Shown here piece after piece: positions 1 to 9,782 of a stretch of 64,000 nt of DNA. The position numbers and the translations under genes are program-made. The notes under the pieces were generated by a model. The model saw only the letters and a list, made by a program, of their open reading frames with translations. It was not told the DNA's origin and made no database searches. Source of the stretch: Acinetobacter lactucae (lineage in GTDB: Bacteria > Pseudomonadota > Gammaproteobacteria > Pseudomonadales > Moraxellaceae); NCBI RefSeq assembly GCF_001605885.1, contig NZ_LRPE01000036.1, positions 1 to 64,000 on the forward strand. The letters are read 5' to 3'. Each line of letters opens with the position of its first letter. Positions within the stretch are counted from its first letter, which is position 1.

Positions 1-1
1 T

Positions 2-202
2 AAAGAAAGTATCATTAAAGCAATTTATTTGAAATATAAGCAAATTATTGATTTTAAAAGTATAAAATTTAAACAGCTAGATGGCGAGTTTATTTATTTT
101 CACCTTAGACAAGAAAGTTTAATCGAGATAAATCTAGAAGTTAAAGTTCAATTTTTTTATACAAATAACGAGATAATTACAATTTCTTGCATTGAAAAAT
201 AA
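2..202 (+). CDS. basI: Phosphopantetheinyl transferase, C-terminal part (BasI-like), cut by window edge
   Basis: The reading frame is open from base 2 to a TAA at 200-202, giving the last 66 residues of a protein whose start lies outside the window. It opens with KESIIKAIY, which matches the W-x-KE-S-x-x-K-A signature of Sfp/EntD-type 4'-phosphopantetheinyl transferases; the Glu binds metal and the Lys contacts coenzyme A. Such enzymes load the phosphopantetheine arm onto carrier proteins of non-ribosomal peptide synthetases. The next gene is an isochorismate synthase, and this order matches the basI-basJ end of the acinetobactin cluster, so BasI is the likely identity. Only the C-terminal third can be seen, so the call rests on one motif plus context. 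Confidence 0.75.
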   Translation, partial: KESIIKAIYLKYKQIIDFKSIKFKQLDGEFIYFHLRQESLIEINLEVKVQFFYTNNEIITISCIEK

Positions 203-211
203 ATTTTTATT

Positions 212-230
212 GATAATAATAATCATTTGC
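212..230. promoter_or_regulatory. Fur-box-like operator upstream of basJ
   Basis: The 19 bases here read GATAATAATAATCATTTGC. By eye 16 of 19 positions match the classical Fur consensus GATAATGATAATCATTATC. It sits between the basI stop and the basJ start, where iron-dependent repression of a siderophore gene would be expected. The site was inferred by comparison with the consensus only. Confidence 0.65.
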
Positions 231-325
231 ATTAAGGTGTGTTTCAGTATTTTTATACTCCTATATTTAAAAAGAAGTACTACAGAATTTGCTTGAAAAA
301 AATCAATGTGAGAGGTGATATACAG

Positions 326-1495
326 ATGATGCAGACTCAAATATCAGTAGAGCAAAATTTAGATCATATCGGTCAAAAGAAATTTTCATGTTTTTCTACG
401 AAGAATTATTATCTCGAAGTGAACGAATTCGTTAAAACGGTAAATACACCTGCAGCAAATACGGCACTATTTAATGAAGAGATTTCAAAATGTTTTGAAG
501 AAATTAAAAAGCAAGGACATCAAAATCCAGTTTTAATTGGTGCTATACCTTTTGATATTACAAAGAAAAGTAGCTTAAATTTTTATGCTGATCATAAAAA
601 AATAACACAAGCATCTTCTACGATTAACTCATTAAAAAATCGTAATAATGTTGAGGTAATTAATAAATCATTACTTATTCAACGCCAAAAATTTGAAGGT
701 ACAGTGCAGTTAGCATTAGATGCTTTTGAAAAAAAGAAGGTAGAAAAAGTCGTTCTTTCTCAGGCTGTTGAATATGAGTTTAACCGTCATCAAGAGCCAG
801 AAAATTTATTGGCTGCTTTATTAAAACAAAATCCAAATGCTTATAATTTTGTGATTCCAGTAGAACATAATAATTATATTCTAGGCGCAAGCCCAGAACT
901 GCTTTTATCAAAAGAAGGCCGTATTGTAACCAGTAATCCTTTGGCCGGTTCTAGACCCAAATCTCAGATTTCTGAAATAAATTTCGTCAGTCAACAAGAA
1001 TTAAATCATTCGGAGAAAGACCAACATGAACATCGAATTGTGGTTGAAAATATTATTAGAAATTTAGCCACTCATTGTGTAGAGCTCAAGGTTTCTGAAT
1101 TTCCAGATATTTTAGAAACATCAACAATGTTGCATTTATCATCAGAATTCCAAGGTGTGCTCAAACAACAGGCACCGAATGCATTAAACCTCGCATTAGA
1201 ATTACATCCAACACCAGCAGTCTGTGGCTCACCAACCAATGTTGCTAAGCAGTTTATTTTAGATCATGAAGGTTATGACCGACATTATTACACGGGTTTA
1301 GTAGGTTGGATGGACGCCGAGGGTAATGGAGAATGGGTAGTGACGATTCGATGTGGTCTACTCAGTGAAAATAAAATGCGCTTATATGCTGGTGCTGGAA
1401 TTGTCGAAGGATCAGATGCTGAAGCTGAATGGTTAGAAACAGAAGCCAAAATGCAAACCATGCTGAATATTCTAAATACAAAAATTGCTGTGTAA
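326..1495 (+). CDS. basJ: Isochorismate synthase, siderophore precursor synthesis
   Basis: Converts chorismate to isochorismate, the first step toward 2,3-dihydroxybenzoate for acinetobactin. It belongs to the chorismate-binding family (EntC/DhbC/MenF). The C-terminal half carries family blocks such as ASPELLL, the Gly-Ser-Arg block NPLAGSRP, HPTPAVCGSP and the final YAGAGIVEGSD. I chose the ATG at 326 (389 residues) because AGAGGTG lies 8 bases before it; a longer frame from a GTG at 239 would start within 10 bases of the Fur-like site and lacks a ribosome binding site. It follows basI by about 120 bases, with its own likely iron-regulated promoter in that gap. Transcription ends at a shared terminator facing the next, convergent gene. 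Confidence 0.88.
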   Translation: MMQTQISVEQNLDHIGQKKFSCFSTKNYYLEVNEFVKTVNTPAANTALFNEEISKCFEEIKKQGHQNPVLIGAIPFDITKKSSLNFYADHKKITQASSTINSLKNRNNVEVINKSLLIQRQKFEGTVQLALDAFEKKKVEKVVLSQAVEYEFNRHQEPENLLAALLKQNPNAYNFVIPVEHNNYILGASPELLLSKEGRIVTSNPLAGSRPKSQISEINFVSQQELNHSEKDQHEHRIVVENIIRNLATHCVELKVSEFPDILETSTMLHLSSEFQGVLKQQAPNALNLALELHPTPAVCGSPTNVAKQFILDHEGYDRHYYTGLVGWMDAEGNGEWVVTIRCGLLSENKMRLYAGAGIVEGSDAEAEWLETEAKMQTMLNILNTKIAV

Positions 1496-1578
1496 TGAGT
1501 AAACCTAGGCTGATTTTATTTTTATAGTCAAAACAATAACTAAATATCCACTGAGATATATTAAAAATTAAATAAAAA

Positions 1579-1606
1579 AGCCTGCATAAAGCAGGCTCTT
1601 TTATTT
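1579..1606. terminator. Bidirectional terminator between basJ and the L,D-transpeptidase
   Basis: A 7-bp stem AGCCTGC/GCAGGCT with a 5-base loop is flanked by an A-run on the left and a T-run on the right, so it can stop transcription from both converging genes. Confidence 0.8.
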
Positions 1607-1613
1607 AAGAGGA

Positions 1614-2861
1614 TTATTCTAAGAATTTAACAGTTACGCCAGAACGTACTTTACTTCCTAAATCATTTGCATCCCAGTTGGTTAAACGAATACAACCGTG
1701 TGATGCTGTTTTAGAAATTAAAGATGGATTTGGAGTTCCGTGAATACCGAAAGATTTTTTACTTAAACCAATCCAGATATTACCTACAGGAGCATTTGGA
1801 CCCGGTGGTAAAGAAAGAGGTTTTAAGTTTTTACCTTGAATAAAGTTTGAAGGTGAGTAGCTATACCAAGGGTTACGAGCTACACCAACTACCTTGTAAG
1901 TACCGGTCGGAGAAGGCGTATCAGTACTGCCAATTGTTGCAGGAAATGACGCAATCATTTGGTTGCGGCTATTGAACAGATACAGTTGTTTTGCACCTTT
2001 ATGCGCAATAATCAAATGAATATCTTCTGGTAAATCATTGCGTACGTTTGGAACAATGATTTTTTCGCCCGCTTTCTTGAATGTCGCAGTTGGGTTAATT
2101 TTCTTTAAGAAAGCTTCATCAATGTGAAACTTCTCGCCCAACATTTCGCTAACACGTGTGTAGTACAAACCTTTCATTTTAGCCTGTAACGCATAGTCAG
2201 AAGGGATTGATTGTGCGTATGGGCCTTTTAAATCAGCATCAGTAATGGTGTATTCAATAAATGCTGGCTTGGTTTGTTTAGCAATTAACGCATCCCAAGT
2301 TTCTTTAGTGAGTTCACCAGTAGGTGACAAACCATTCATTTGTTGGAATGAAGAAATTGCTTTTAATGTGTTTTTACCGCTCATGCCATCAATCGCACCT
2401 GGTGATGCATGTGCATTATTCAGCATAACGTGTGCGCGTGCGTAAACTGGAAGTTGGCCTTTACCATTATTTTCAGACCATTCTGCCGAGTTTAAGCTAT
2501 CTAAAGTCCATGATGCAGCGGTTGTCGCAGGAGTCGTAGACGTAGCAGTGGTTTTAGCAACAGCTGGAGTCGACGCCGCGATGCCTGATTCAGCATTTGG
2601 GTCTTCAGTTTTCTGTAAATTTTGTAATGTTGTTGACGCTCGATTTAAGTCATTTTGTTCTTGAGCGGTAATTTGTGTCGGAGCTTGAGCTTGTACATTA
2701 GAAGCTGCTTCTACTGCTAAAGGATCAATCGGATCTTCTACAGGAGCTGATACCTTTTTAGGGGTCAGGGGTTGCTCAGTTGTTGAAGCAGCAAAAGCAA
2801 CATTAGCAATAATACAACTTAAACTCATAGCGAGTAATGAGCGAACAAACATGTAATTCAA
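1614..2861 (-). CDS. ldtJ: Periplasmic L,D-transpeptidase (YkuD family), LdtJ-like
   Basis: Forms 3-3 cross-links or edits peptide stems in peptidoglycan. Of 415 residues, about 1-25 form a signal peptide ending near VAFA-AS. Residues 30-120 are a low-complexity Ala/Thr/Pro/Gln linker. A peptidoglycan-binding domain follows (about 120-200, with GAIDGMSGKNTLKAI). A short region around 255-275 (KINPTATFKKAGEKIIVPN) resembles a LysM-type segment. The C-terminal YkuD domain has the catalytic motif HGTP...SHGCIRL, with Cys about 390 as nucleophile. The position next to basJ agrees with what I recall for A. baumannii LdtJ; the symbol rests on that memory plus the domain layout, while the enzyme family is clear. 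It is monocistronic. Confidence 0.85.
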   Translation of the reverse strand: MNYMFVRSLLAMSLSCIIANVAFAASTTEQPLTPKKVSAPVEDPIDPLAVEAASNVQAQAPTQITAQEQNDLNRASTTLQNLQKTEDPNAESGIAASTPAVAKTTATSTTPATTAASWTLDSLNSAEWSENNGKGQLPVYARAHVMLNNAHASPGAIDGMSGKNTLKAISSFQQMNGLSPTGELTKETWDALIAKQTKPAFIEYTITDADLKGPYAQSIPSDYALQAKMKGLYYTRVSEMLGEKFHIDEAFLKKINPTATFKKAGEKIIVPNVRNDLPEDIHLIIAHKGAKQLYLFNSRNQMIASFPATIGSTDTPSPTGTYKVVGVARNPWYSYSPSNFIQGKNLKPLSLPPGPNAPVGNIWIGLSKKSFGIHGTPNPSLISKTASHGCIRLTNWDANDLGSKVRSGVTVKFLE

Positions 2862-3154
2862 CCTTAAGAATTTTCATATAAGCAATAGGAAGATTGATTT
2901 GATCTCAAAGTGCATAAAACTACCAATAACTCATCTCTATGAGCCCAAGATTGGCAATTTAGTGATTAAAAGAATATCAATAAACCCAATGTAACATGTT
3001 GCAAGTATTGCAGAAAACCCTGCAGCTTGCAGTAGACTTTTGTGTAAATATGCATTTTTTAGTAGTTTGACAAGCTTTTTGTGTGAAATTGAAATTATAA
3101 AAATCTCTATGTTTTTGATATGATGCAGCCACATAAAGAATATAGAGATTGGTA

Positions 3155-4228
3155 ATGACGACTTTGAAAAATGATCGTTTCCTACGAGCTTTGTTACGCG
3201 AACCTGTAGATACCACACCGGTATGGATGATGCGTCAAGCAGGACGTTATTTGCCTGAATATCGTGAAACACGTTCAAAAGCAGGCGACTTTCTATCTCT
3301 ATGTAAAAATACAGAATTTGCTTGTGAAGTGACTTTGCAGCCTTTACGCCGCTATGAATTAGATGCAGCGATTTTATTCTCAGATATTTTAACCATTCCT
3401 GATGCATTAGGTTTAGGGCTTTATTTTGAAACTGGAGAAGGTCCTAAGTTTCAAAAGACTGTTCGTACTGAACAAGATGTCGCGAATTTACCTAAGTTAA
3501 ATGCAAAATCAGATCTTGATTATGTGATGAATGCGGTAAGCACAATTCGCTCAGCTTTAGGCGGTCAAGTTCCACTGATTGGTTTTTCGGGTAGCCCTTG
3601 GACACTTGCAACTTATATGGTTGAAGGTGGTTCAAGTAAAGAATTCCGTTTTACCAAGCAAATGATGTATGCGCAGCCAGAAGTTTTGCATGCTTTACTT
3701 GATCATTTAGCAGATTCAGTCATTGATTATTTAAATGCTCAAATTGATGCAGGTGCTCAGGCCATCCAGATCTTTGATAGTTGGGGTGGGGCATTAGCAC
3801 ACCGCGAATACGTCGAATTCTCTTTAAACTACATGAATAAAATCATTGCTGGTTTACAGCGTGAGAAAGATGGCCGACGTATTCCTGTTATTGTGTTCAC
3901 CAAAGGTGGTGGTCAATGGCTAGAGCCAATGATTACCACTGGTGCAGATGCATTAGGTTTGGACTGGACCACTCCGCTTAATACAGCTCGTAATGTTGTC
4001 TCTGGACGCGTAGCGTTACAGGGTAATCTTGATCCTGCTGTTTTATATGGCTCGGCTGCTTCAATTGAAAAAGCAGTGAAAGCGATGTTAGACGATGCCT
4101 ACGCAAATGGCGAAAAAACAGGTTACGTTGCTAACTTAGGCCACGGGATTACCCAGTGGGTAGACCCTGCACAGCCAAGAATCTTTGTAGATACAGTGCA
4201 TGAGTATAGTGCTAAATATCTAGGATAG
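3155..4228 (+). CDS. hemE: Uroporphyrinogen decarboxylase
   Basis: Removes four carboxyl groups from uroporphyrinogen III to make coproporphyrinogen III in cytoplasmic heme synthesis. The 357-residue product starts [15 protein letters not shown] and shows the family signature [16 protein letters not shown] near residues 21-36, the Asp-containing AILFSDIL block, and FDSWGGAL. Length is as usual for the family. I use the ATG at 3155 rather than a TTG two codons earlier. A TTGACA lies at 3067-3072 upstream but has no well-spaced -10, so I do not call a promoter. The DUF817 gene starts 6 bases after its stop, so the two are probably cotranscribed. Confidence 0.97.
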   Translation: MTTLKNDRFLRALLREPVDTTPVWMMRQAGRYLPEYRETRSKAGDFLSLCKNTEFACEVTLQPLRRYELDAAILFSDILTIPDALGLGLYFETGEGPKFQKTVRTEQDVANLPKLNAKSDLDYVMNAVSTIRSALGGQVPLIGFSGSPWTLATYMVEGGSSKEFRFTKQMMYAQPEVLHALLDHLADSVIDYLNAQIDAGAQAIQIFDSWGGALAHREYVEFSLNYMNKIIAGLQREKDGRRIPVIVFTKGGGQWLEPMITTGADALGLDWTTPLNTARNVVSGRVALQGNLDPAVLYGSAASIEKAVKAMLDDAYANGEKTGYVANLGHGITQWVDPAQPRIFVDTVHEYSAKYLG

Positions 4229-4234
4229 TTTTTT

Positions 4235-5029
4235 GTGCGCCATCTGACTTTACCCATTCATTTTATCGGCAAGGCTGTTTCGGCAGCCTTGTTTGGTATT
4301 CTGCTTTTAATTGCTTTTGCTTTCACGGCACCGATGGGAAGCCATGAATATATGGGTTTCTATCGCTATGATTATTTACTCATCTATGCAGTGCTGATTC
4401 AAATTTGTCTTTTATATTTAAAGCTTGAATCATGGGCAGAAGCCAAAGTTATTGCTTTATTTCACGTCATGGCGATGGTCATGGAAATCTTTTTAACGCA
4501 TCCTGCGATTGCGTCATGGCAATATCCTCAGCCCGCCGTATTTAAAATCTTAACTGTACCTCTATTTGCAGGCTTTATGTATTCGGCTGTAGGTAGTTTT
4601 TTTGCACGTTCAATTCGGCTGTTTCATGTTTCTTTTGAAAAGCTTCCTAGTTTTGGAAGTATGCTTTTATTGGCATTTTTCTCATATATAAACTTTATGA
4701 GTAAATTTTTTGTACCTGATATTCGCTATATTTTATTTGCGATCAGTATGTTTATTTTTTGGAAGACTAAGCTTTATTTTCAGTTAAATGAACATAGATT
4801 TAAAATCCCGATGTTACCTGTGTTGTTTACCCTCGCTTTTCTCATCTGGATTGCTGAAAATATTAGTACTTTTTATAAAATCTGGCTCTATCCAAGTCAG
4901 GTAGATGCTTGGCATATGGTGGGCTGGGGTAAACTTGGTTCATGGTATTTATTATTACTCTTGAGTTTAGTATTGGTACTTAAAATATTAGGTCATCGAG
5001 ATAATCAAGGTAATTGGAATTTAAGATAA
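4235..5029 (+). CDS. DUF817 family integral membrane protein
   Basis: A 264-residue, very hydrophobic protein with about seven to eight predicted membrane segments. It has the features I associate with DUF817 (YoaT-type): the KLESWAEAKVIALFHVMAM block around residues 67-85 followed by MEIFLTHPAIASWQYP, and a C-terminal WHMVGWGKLGSW stretch. No biochemical role is known to me. Translation appears to start at a GTG 6 bases after the hemE stop, suggesting cotranslation with hemE; no good ribosome binding site is visible. The family assignment is from memory of conserved blocks. Confidence 0.75.
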   Translation: MRHLTLPIHFIGKAVSAALFGILLLIAFAFTAPMGSHEYMGFYRYDYLLIYAVLIQICLLYLKLESWAEAKVIALFHVMAMVMEIFLTHPAIASWQYPQPAVFKILTVPLFAGFMYSAVGSFFARSIRLFHVSFEKLPSFGSMLLLAFFSYINFMSKFFVPDIRYILFAISMFIFWKTKLYFQLNEHRFKIPMLPVLFTLAFLIWIAENISTFYKIWLYPSQVDAWHMVGWGKLGSWYLLLLLSLVLVLKILGHRDNQGNWNLR

Positions 5030-5106
5030 ATTTTTCTTTTGCACTTTTTATCATATTGTTTATTTTTTAATTGCTAATTCACAGCCTTCTCGTTATCTTT
5101 AATATC

Positions 5107-5124
5107 GTGTAATAAAAATTACAC
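5107..5124. repeat. Perfect inverted repeat upstream of the DUF3015 gene
   Basis: GTGTAAT and ATTACAC are separated by AAAA, 55 bases before the DUF3015 start codon. No T-run follows, so it looks more like an operator than a terminator. No matching regulator is nearby. Confidence 0.4.
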
Positions 5125-5178
5125 ATAACAATACAACACATAAGAAACAATCAATAATGATTTTGGAGTTATACATCT

Positions 5179-5649
5179 ATGTTAAAAAAATTAGCTTTAG
5201 CTGCTTTATTAGCGGCTGGTTCAAGTGTTGCAATGGCTGACAACGATGTAGGTTGTGGTGTGGGTACACAAGTCTGGGCTGGCAAAAAAGGAGTAGCGCC
5301 TAAAATTCTTGCTGCGACAACAAACGGTATTTTTACTAACCAATTACTAGGGATCACTTTTGGTACTTTAGGCTGCCGTCAAGGTGGAACAGTAACTGCG
5401 CAAGTGGTTACATTCACAAATGAAAATGCTGAAGCTCTAGCACGTGATATGGCAGTAGGCCAAGGTGAGAGCCTGAACGTACTTGCTGAATTAATGCAAA
5501 TTAAACCTCAAGATAAAGACCGTTTCTTCAAAGTTTCAAAAGCAAACTTTGGTGAAATCTATTCTGCAAACAACCAAAATACGCTTCAAGTTTTAGCATC
5601 ATTACAAACTGTAATGGCTAAAGACGACGTTTTAAAAGCTTACGTATAA
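5179..5649 (+). CDS. DUF3015 periplasmic protein
   Basis: A 156-residue secreted protein. Residues 1-20 form a signal peptide (MLKKLALAALLAAGSSVAMA) cleaved before DND. The mature part begins with a conserved-looking VGCGVGTQVW and includes FGTLGCRQGGTV; the two cysteines could form a disulfide. This is the arrangement of DUF3015 proteins, whose function I do not know. A TTTTGGAG ribosome binding site precedes the ATG. It has its own terminator and seems monocistronic. An inverted repeat about 55 bases upstream may be an operator. Confidence 0.82.
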   Translation: MLKKLALAALLAAGSSVAMADNDVGCGVGTQVWAGKKGVAPKILAATTNGIFTNQLLGITFGTLGCRQGGTVTAQVVTFTNENAEALARDMAVGQGESLNVLAELMQIKPQDKDRFFKVSKANFGEIYSANNQNTLQVLASLQTVMAKDDVLKAYV

Positions 5650-5660
5650 GTTTGAAACTG

Positions 5661-5688
5661 AAAACCCTGTCTTATGGCAGGGTTTTTC
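5661..5688 (+). terminator. Terminator of the DUF3015 gene
   Basis: Stem AAACCCTG/CAGGGTTT with an 8-base loop, followed by TTTCTT. Confidence 0.8.
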
Positions 5689-5719
5689 TTATATTTAATG
5701 ATAAAAATTGATGAGCTTA

Positions 5720-7603
5720 ATGAAGTCAGTTGTTTTAGTTTTTGCCTCTTTGGCAGTGAATATTGCGTATTCAGCAGATATAAATCCATCTATTCAAAAA
5801 TATTGGTCAATCGCAGAACAACAAAATCTAGATCAAGACATTACATGGCAAAGGCTCATGTATGCCAATAAAAACCAGAAGAGTGAGGTCACTTATTCTG
5901 GCTATTTCCTATCAAAAAATGGAAAAAATAATTTAAAAGAAGAACTGAAAACTGACATCTCGGCATTACTTATGCCTGCTCAAGATAATCAGTCGATTCG
6001 TTGTAAGTTCCCGGCACGTAGCCAATGGCTCATACAAAAAGTAGGTATTCAAGAAAATGAATTACCTCAAGTCAAGTGTACCGAATTTGAAAATTGGATT
6101 GGGCAGATTAAGCCCTACAAAGCGACATTAATTTATGCGACCGATTTTATGGGCAATCCGAGCTCCATGTTTGGCCATACGTTATTGCGTTTAGACCCTA
6201 AAGATCAGCAACAATTAAATTTAGTTTCCTATGCTGTAAATTATGCAGCAACTGTGGCAGGCAACGACAACTGGTCATACGCATGGAAAGGTTTAACAGG
6301 CCAATATCCAGGCGAATATTCACTCATGCCTTATTACCGTAAAGTAAAAGAGTACGGCGATTTTGAAAGCCGTGATTTATGGGAATATGAGTTAAATCTA
6401 TCACCTGAAGAAACTCGGTTTTTAGTAAGTCATATTTGGGAAATGCAACATGTGAGCTTCCCTTATTATTTTGTGAGTGATAACTGCGCCTATAGGCTTT
6501 TAGGGTTAGTCGATTTAGTAAAACCTGAATCTAACTTACAAGAAAAATTTACTTATGCCTCCATTCCAATGGAAACCATTAAATCGATGCAGCAGCAGGG
6601 ACTGACCAAAGCTCCTGTCTACCGACCTGCTTTAGAAACTCAGCTACTAGCCCAAGCTCATCAGCATGGTGCCTCTTTGGCAAAGGTGGCTCATCAAATT
6701 ACGATGCTGCCTACACAGCAGTCTTCTCAGATTTTAAAATCATTTAGTGAACAGGATCAGGCTAAAATCCTCGAGATGGCTTACGATGATTTATATCTCC
6801 AATTTATTAGCCGAAAAATAGAAGAAAGTGTTGCTCAACCGCAGTTACGTCAGCTTTTAGCGCTAAGAAGTCAGATTGATTTAGATAAGCAACGTCAAGA
6901 ACCTAAAAGACCAGCAAAGGAACCAACTCAAGGTCATAATGCTCGTAATCTTTCAGTGAAAGCCGGTGAGGTGCAAGGTGATAATTTTATCGAACTTAGT
7001 CATCGACAAGTCTATCATGACTTAATAGACCCTCAAGGCGGATATCGTGCAGGTACTCAATTACTCTTTTTAAATGGTAATGCCCAGTGGCGTAATGATC
7101 ATTTAAAACTAGAACGTCTTGATTTGCTCGAAGTAAATTCTTATAACCCGATTCAACCTTTTAAAACACCGCTGAGTTGGGGATTTAACTTAGGTTGGCG
7201 TCAGGAAGCCATTCATGACGGAAGCTTTAGTGAAGATAAACAACACGGCGTTGCGAGCTTTAATGCACAGGTCGGTTATAGTCTTGCAGACTATGAGCGC
7301 AAGCATATTTGCTATGGGCAACTGCAAAGCTACGTACAAACAGGTTCAAATCTAGATAAAGGATGGCGTGTAGGCGTAGGCCCAACTTTAGGCTGTATGA
7401 ACCAATGGTTTGAGCGCTTCAACTCTGTCGTGCAAATCGAATTGCCCTATTGGGAAGACCAAAATGAATGGAATTTGAGAGTCAATACGCAGTGGCAATA
7501 TGTGATTAATCGCAATAATGTTGTTCGATTAAACTGGGATTATGAACAACAAAATCATCAAGACTGGATGAAATCAAGCTTAGGATATGTTTGGTTCTTT
7601 TAA
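5720..7603 (+). CDS. DUF4105 (Lnb N-terminal-like) envelope protein
   Basis: A protein of about 628 residues with an N-terminal signal peptide (MKSVVLVFASLAVNIAYSA). A DUF4105 domain follows, recognisable by ATDFMGNPSSMFGHTLLRL (about residues 140-160), the YSLMPYYRKVKEY block and FVSDNCAYRLL with its conserved Asn-Cys. These features put it in a papain/NlpC-like superfamily of unknown substrate. The last 200 residues are rich in alternating aromatic and polar positions and end in YVWFF, suggesting a beta-barrel-like or outer-membrane-associated C-terminus. ATGs exist at 5711 and 5720; I chose 5720 because it gives a clean signal peptide. No operon partners are evident. Confidence 0.8.
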   Translation: MKSVVLVFASLAVNIAYSADINPSIQKYWSIAEQQNLDQDITWQRLMYANKNQKSEVTYSGYFLSKNGKNNLKEELKTDISALLMPAQDNQSIRCKFPARSQWLIQKVGIQENELPQVKCTEFENWIGQIKPYKATLIYATDFMGNPSSMFGHTLLRLDPKDQQQLNLVSYAVNYAATVAGNDNWSYAWKGLTGQYPGEYSLMPYYRKVKEYGDFESRDLWEYELNLSPEETRFLVSHIWEMQHVSFPYYFVSDNCAYRLLGLVDLVKPESNLQEKFTYASIPMETIKSMQQQGLTKAPVYRPALETQLLAQAHQHGASLAKVAHQITMLPTQQSSQILKSFSEQDQAKILEMAYDDLYLQFISRKIEESVAQPQLRQLLALRSQIDLDKQRQEPKRPAKEPTQGHNARNLSVKAGEVQGDNFIELSHRQVYHDLIDPQGGYRAGTQLLFLNGNAQWRNDHLKLERLDLLEVNSYNPIQPFKTPLSWGFNLGWRQEAIHDGSFSEDKQHGVASFNAQVGYSLADYERKHICYGQLQSYVQTGSNLDKGWRVGVGPTLGCMNQWFERFNSVVQIELPYWEDQNEWNLRVNTQWQYVINRNNVVRLNWDYEQQNHQDWMKSSLGYVWFF

Positions 7604-7616
7604 AGAATAAGTGCAT

Positions 7617-7653
7617 AAAAAAAGAGAAATGAATAATCTCATTTCTCTTTTTT
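7617..7653. terminator. Bidirectional terminator between the DUF4105 gene and blaADC
   Basis: A 9-bp stem GAGAAATGA/TCATTTCTC, extended by flanking A- and T-runs, lies between two convergent genes. Confidence 0.8.
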
Positions 7654-7669
7654 GTTTTAGAAAAGACGA

Positions 7670-8851
<1,182 letters not shown>

Positions 8852-8924
8852 TCATGTAGTTTTATAACAAAAATCACATAATTTAATTGTTATGTTTTAT
8901 GGAGTTCGCGAAGCGTTTAGATGT

Positions 8925-8955
8925 AAAAAAAGCCCAACTTCGTCGGGCTTTAATT
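8925..8955 (-). terminator. Terminator of folE
   Basis: Stem AAAGCCC/GGGCTTT with a 9-base loop. On the minus strand a T-run follows the stem. It separates folE from blaADC, so the lactamase is not driven from folE. Confidence 0.8.
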
Positions 8956-8972
8956 AGTTTACTAAATAAAAA

Positions 8973-9527
8973 TTAGTAACTTTCAGGTACGGCACTTAAG
9001 AACTCACGACGTGCTTCTTTATCGGTTTTAAAATCTCCAATAAATGAAACAGTACGTGTGGTTGATTCTTGTTTACCTACACCACGCATCATCATACACA
9101 TATGTGCTGAATCGATGACTACAGCAACACCGCGAGCCTCAGTCACTTCTGCGACAGCTTCTGCGATTTGTTTGGTCAAGTTTTCCTGAATTTGCAAACG
9201 ACGTGCAAACATTTCGGTAATACGTGCAAATTTTGATAAGCCGAGAACTTTGCCTTCCGGTAGATAGGCAACATGGACACGACCATAGAACGGGAGGAGA
9301 TGATGTTCGCAAAGCGAATAGAATTCAATATTCTTCACCAATACCATTTCATGGTTATCTGATGGGAAAACAGCGTTATTGGTGACTTCTTCTAAAGTTT
9401 TACTATAGCCAGAAGTTAAATATGAAAAAGCTTTAGCCGCACGCACAGGCGTATCTTTAAGGCCGGGACGATCAAGATCTTCACCGACGGCAGTCAGGAT
9501 ATTTGCGTACGATTGCTGCATTGACAT
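8973..9527 (-). CDS. folE: GTP cyclohydrolase I
   Basis: Converts GTP to dihydroneopterin triphosphate, the first step of folate synthesis, in the cytoplasm. The 184-residue protein has the family signature with zinc ligands [10 protein letters not shown] (about residues 73-82) and the third zinc Cys in [11 protein letters not shown], plus [18 protein letters not shown]. This is the shorter FolE1 form. An alternative ATG two codons in (9521) is possible. It has its own terminator before blaADC. Confidence 0.96.
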   Translation of the reverse strand: MSMQQSYANILTAVGEDLDRPGLKDTPVRAAKAFSYLTSGYSKTLEEVTNNAVFPSDNHEMVLVKNIEFYSLCEHHLLPFYGRVHVAYLPEGKVLGLSKFARITEMFARRLQIQENLTKQIAEAVAEVTEARGVAVVIDSAHMCMMMRGVGKQESTTRTVSFIGDFKTDKEARREFLSAVPESY

Positions 9528-9782
9528 AAGACGTATAAGTTTACTCTATTAGACAAGCTCGGCATTGTATCAGAAACATGACCTGATGTTCATAAATCCT
9601 CGCACTATATTTATTTTGGATTTGCGCATGCTTGATAAAAGATGAATAAAATTCATGTTTTTTATCGTTAATAGTCAAGTGTTTGAACATGAAATGTGCA
9701 TTTAATATAGGTAAGTTCTAAATGGTCGCCTAGTGGCATCATATTTGCAGAGATGCAGTGTTATAGAGCATAAGGATAAAAC

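Noticed and set aside
239..325. N-terminal extension of basJ from a GTG
   Set aside because: It starts 9 bases after the Fur-like site, has no ribosome binding site, and is not typical of isochorismate synthases.
2937..3407. Minus-strand open frame of 156 codons
   Set aside because: It runs over the hemE start in antisense, has no recognisable domain, and the hemE frame is certain.
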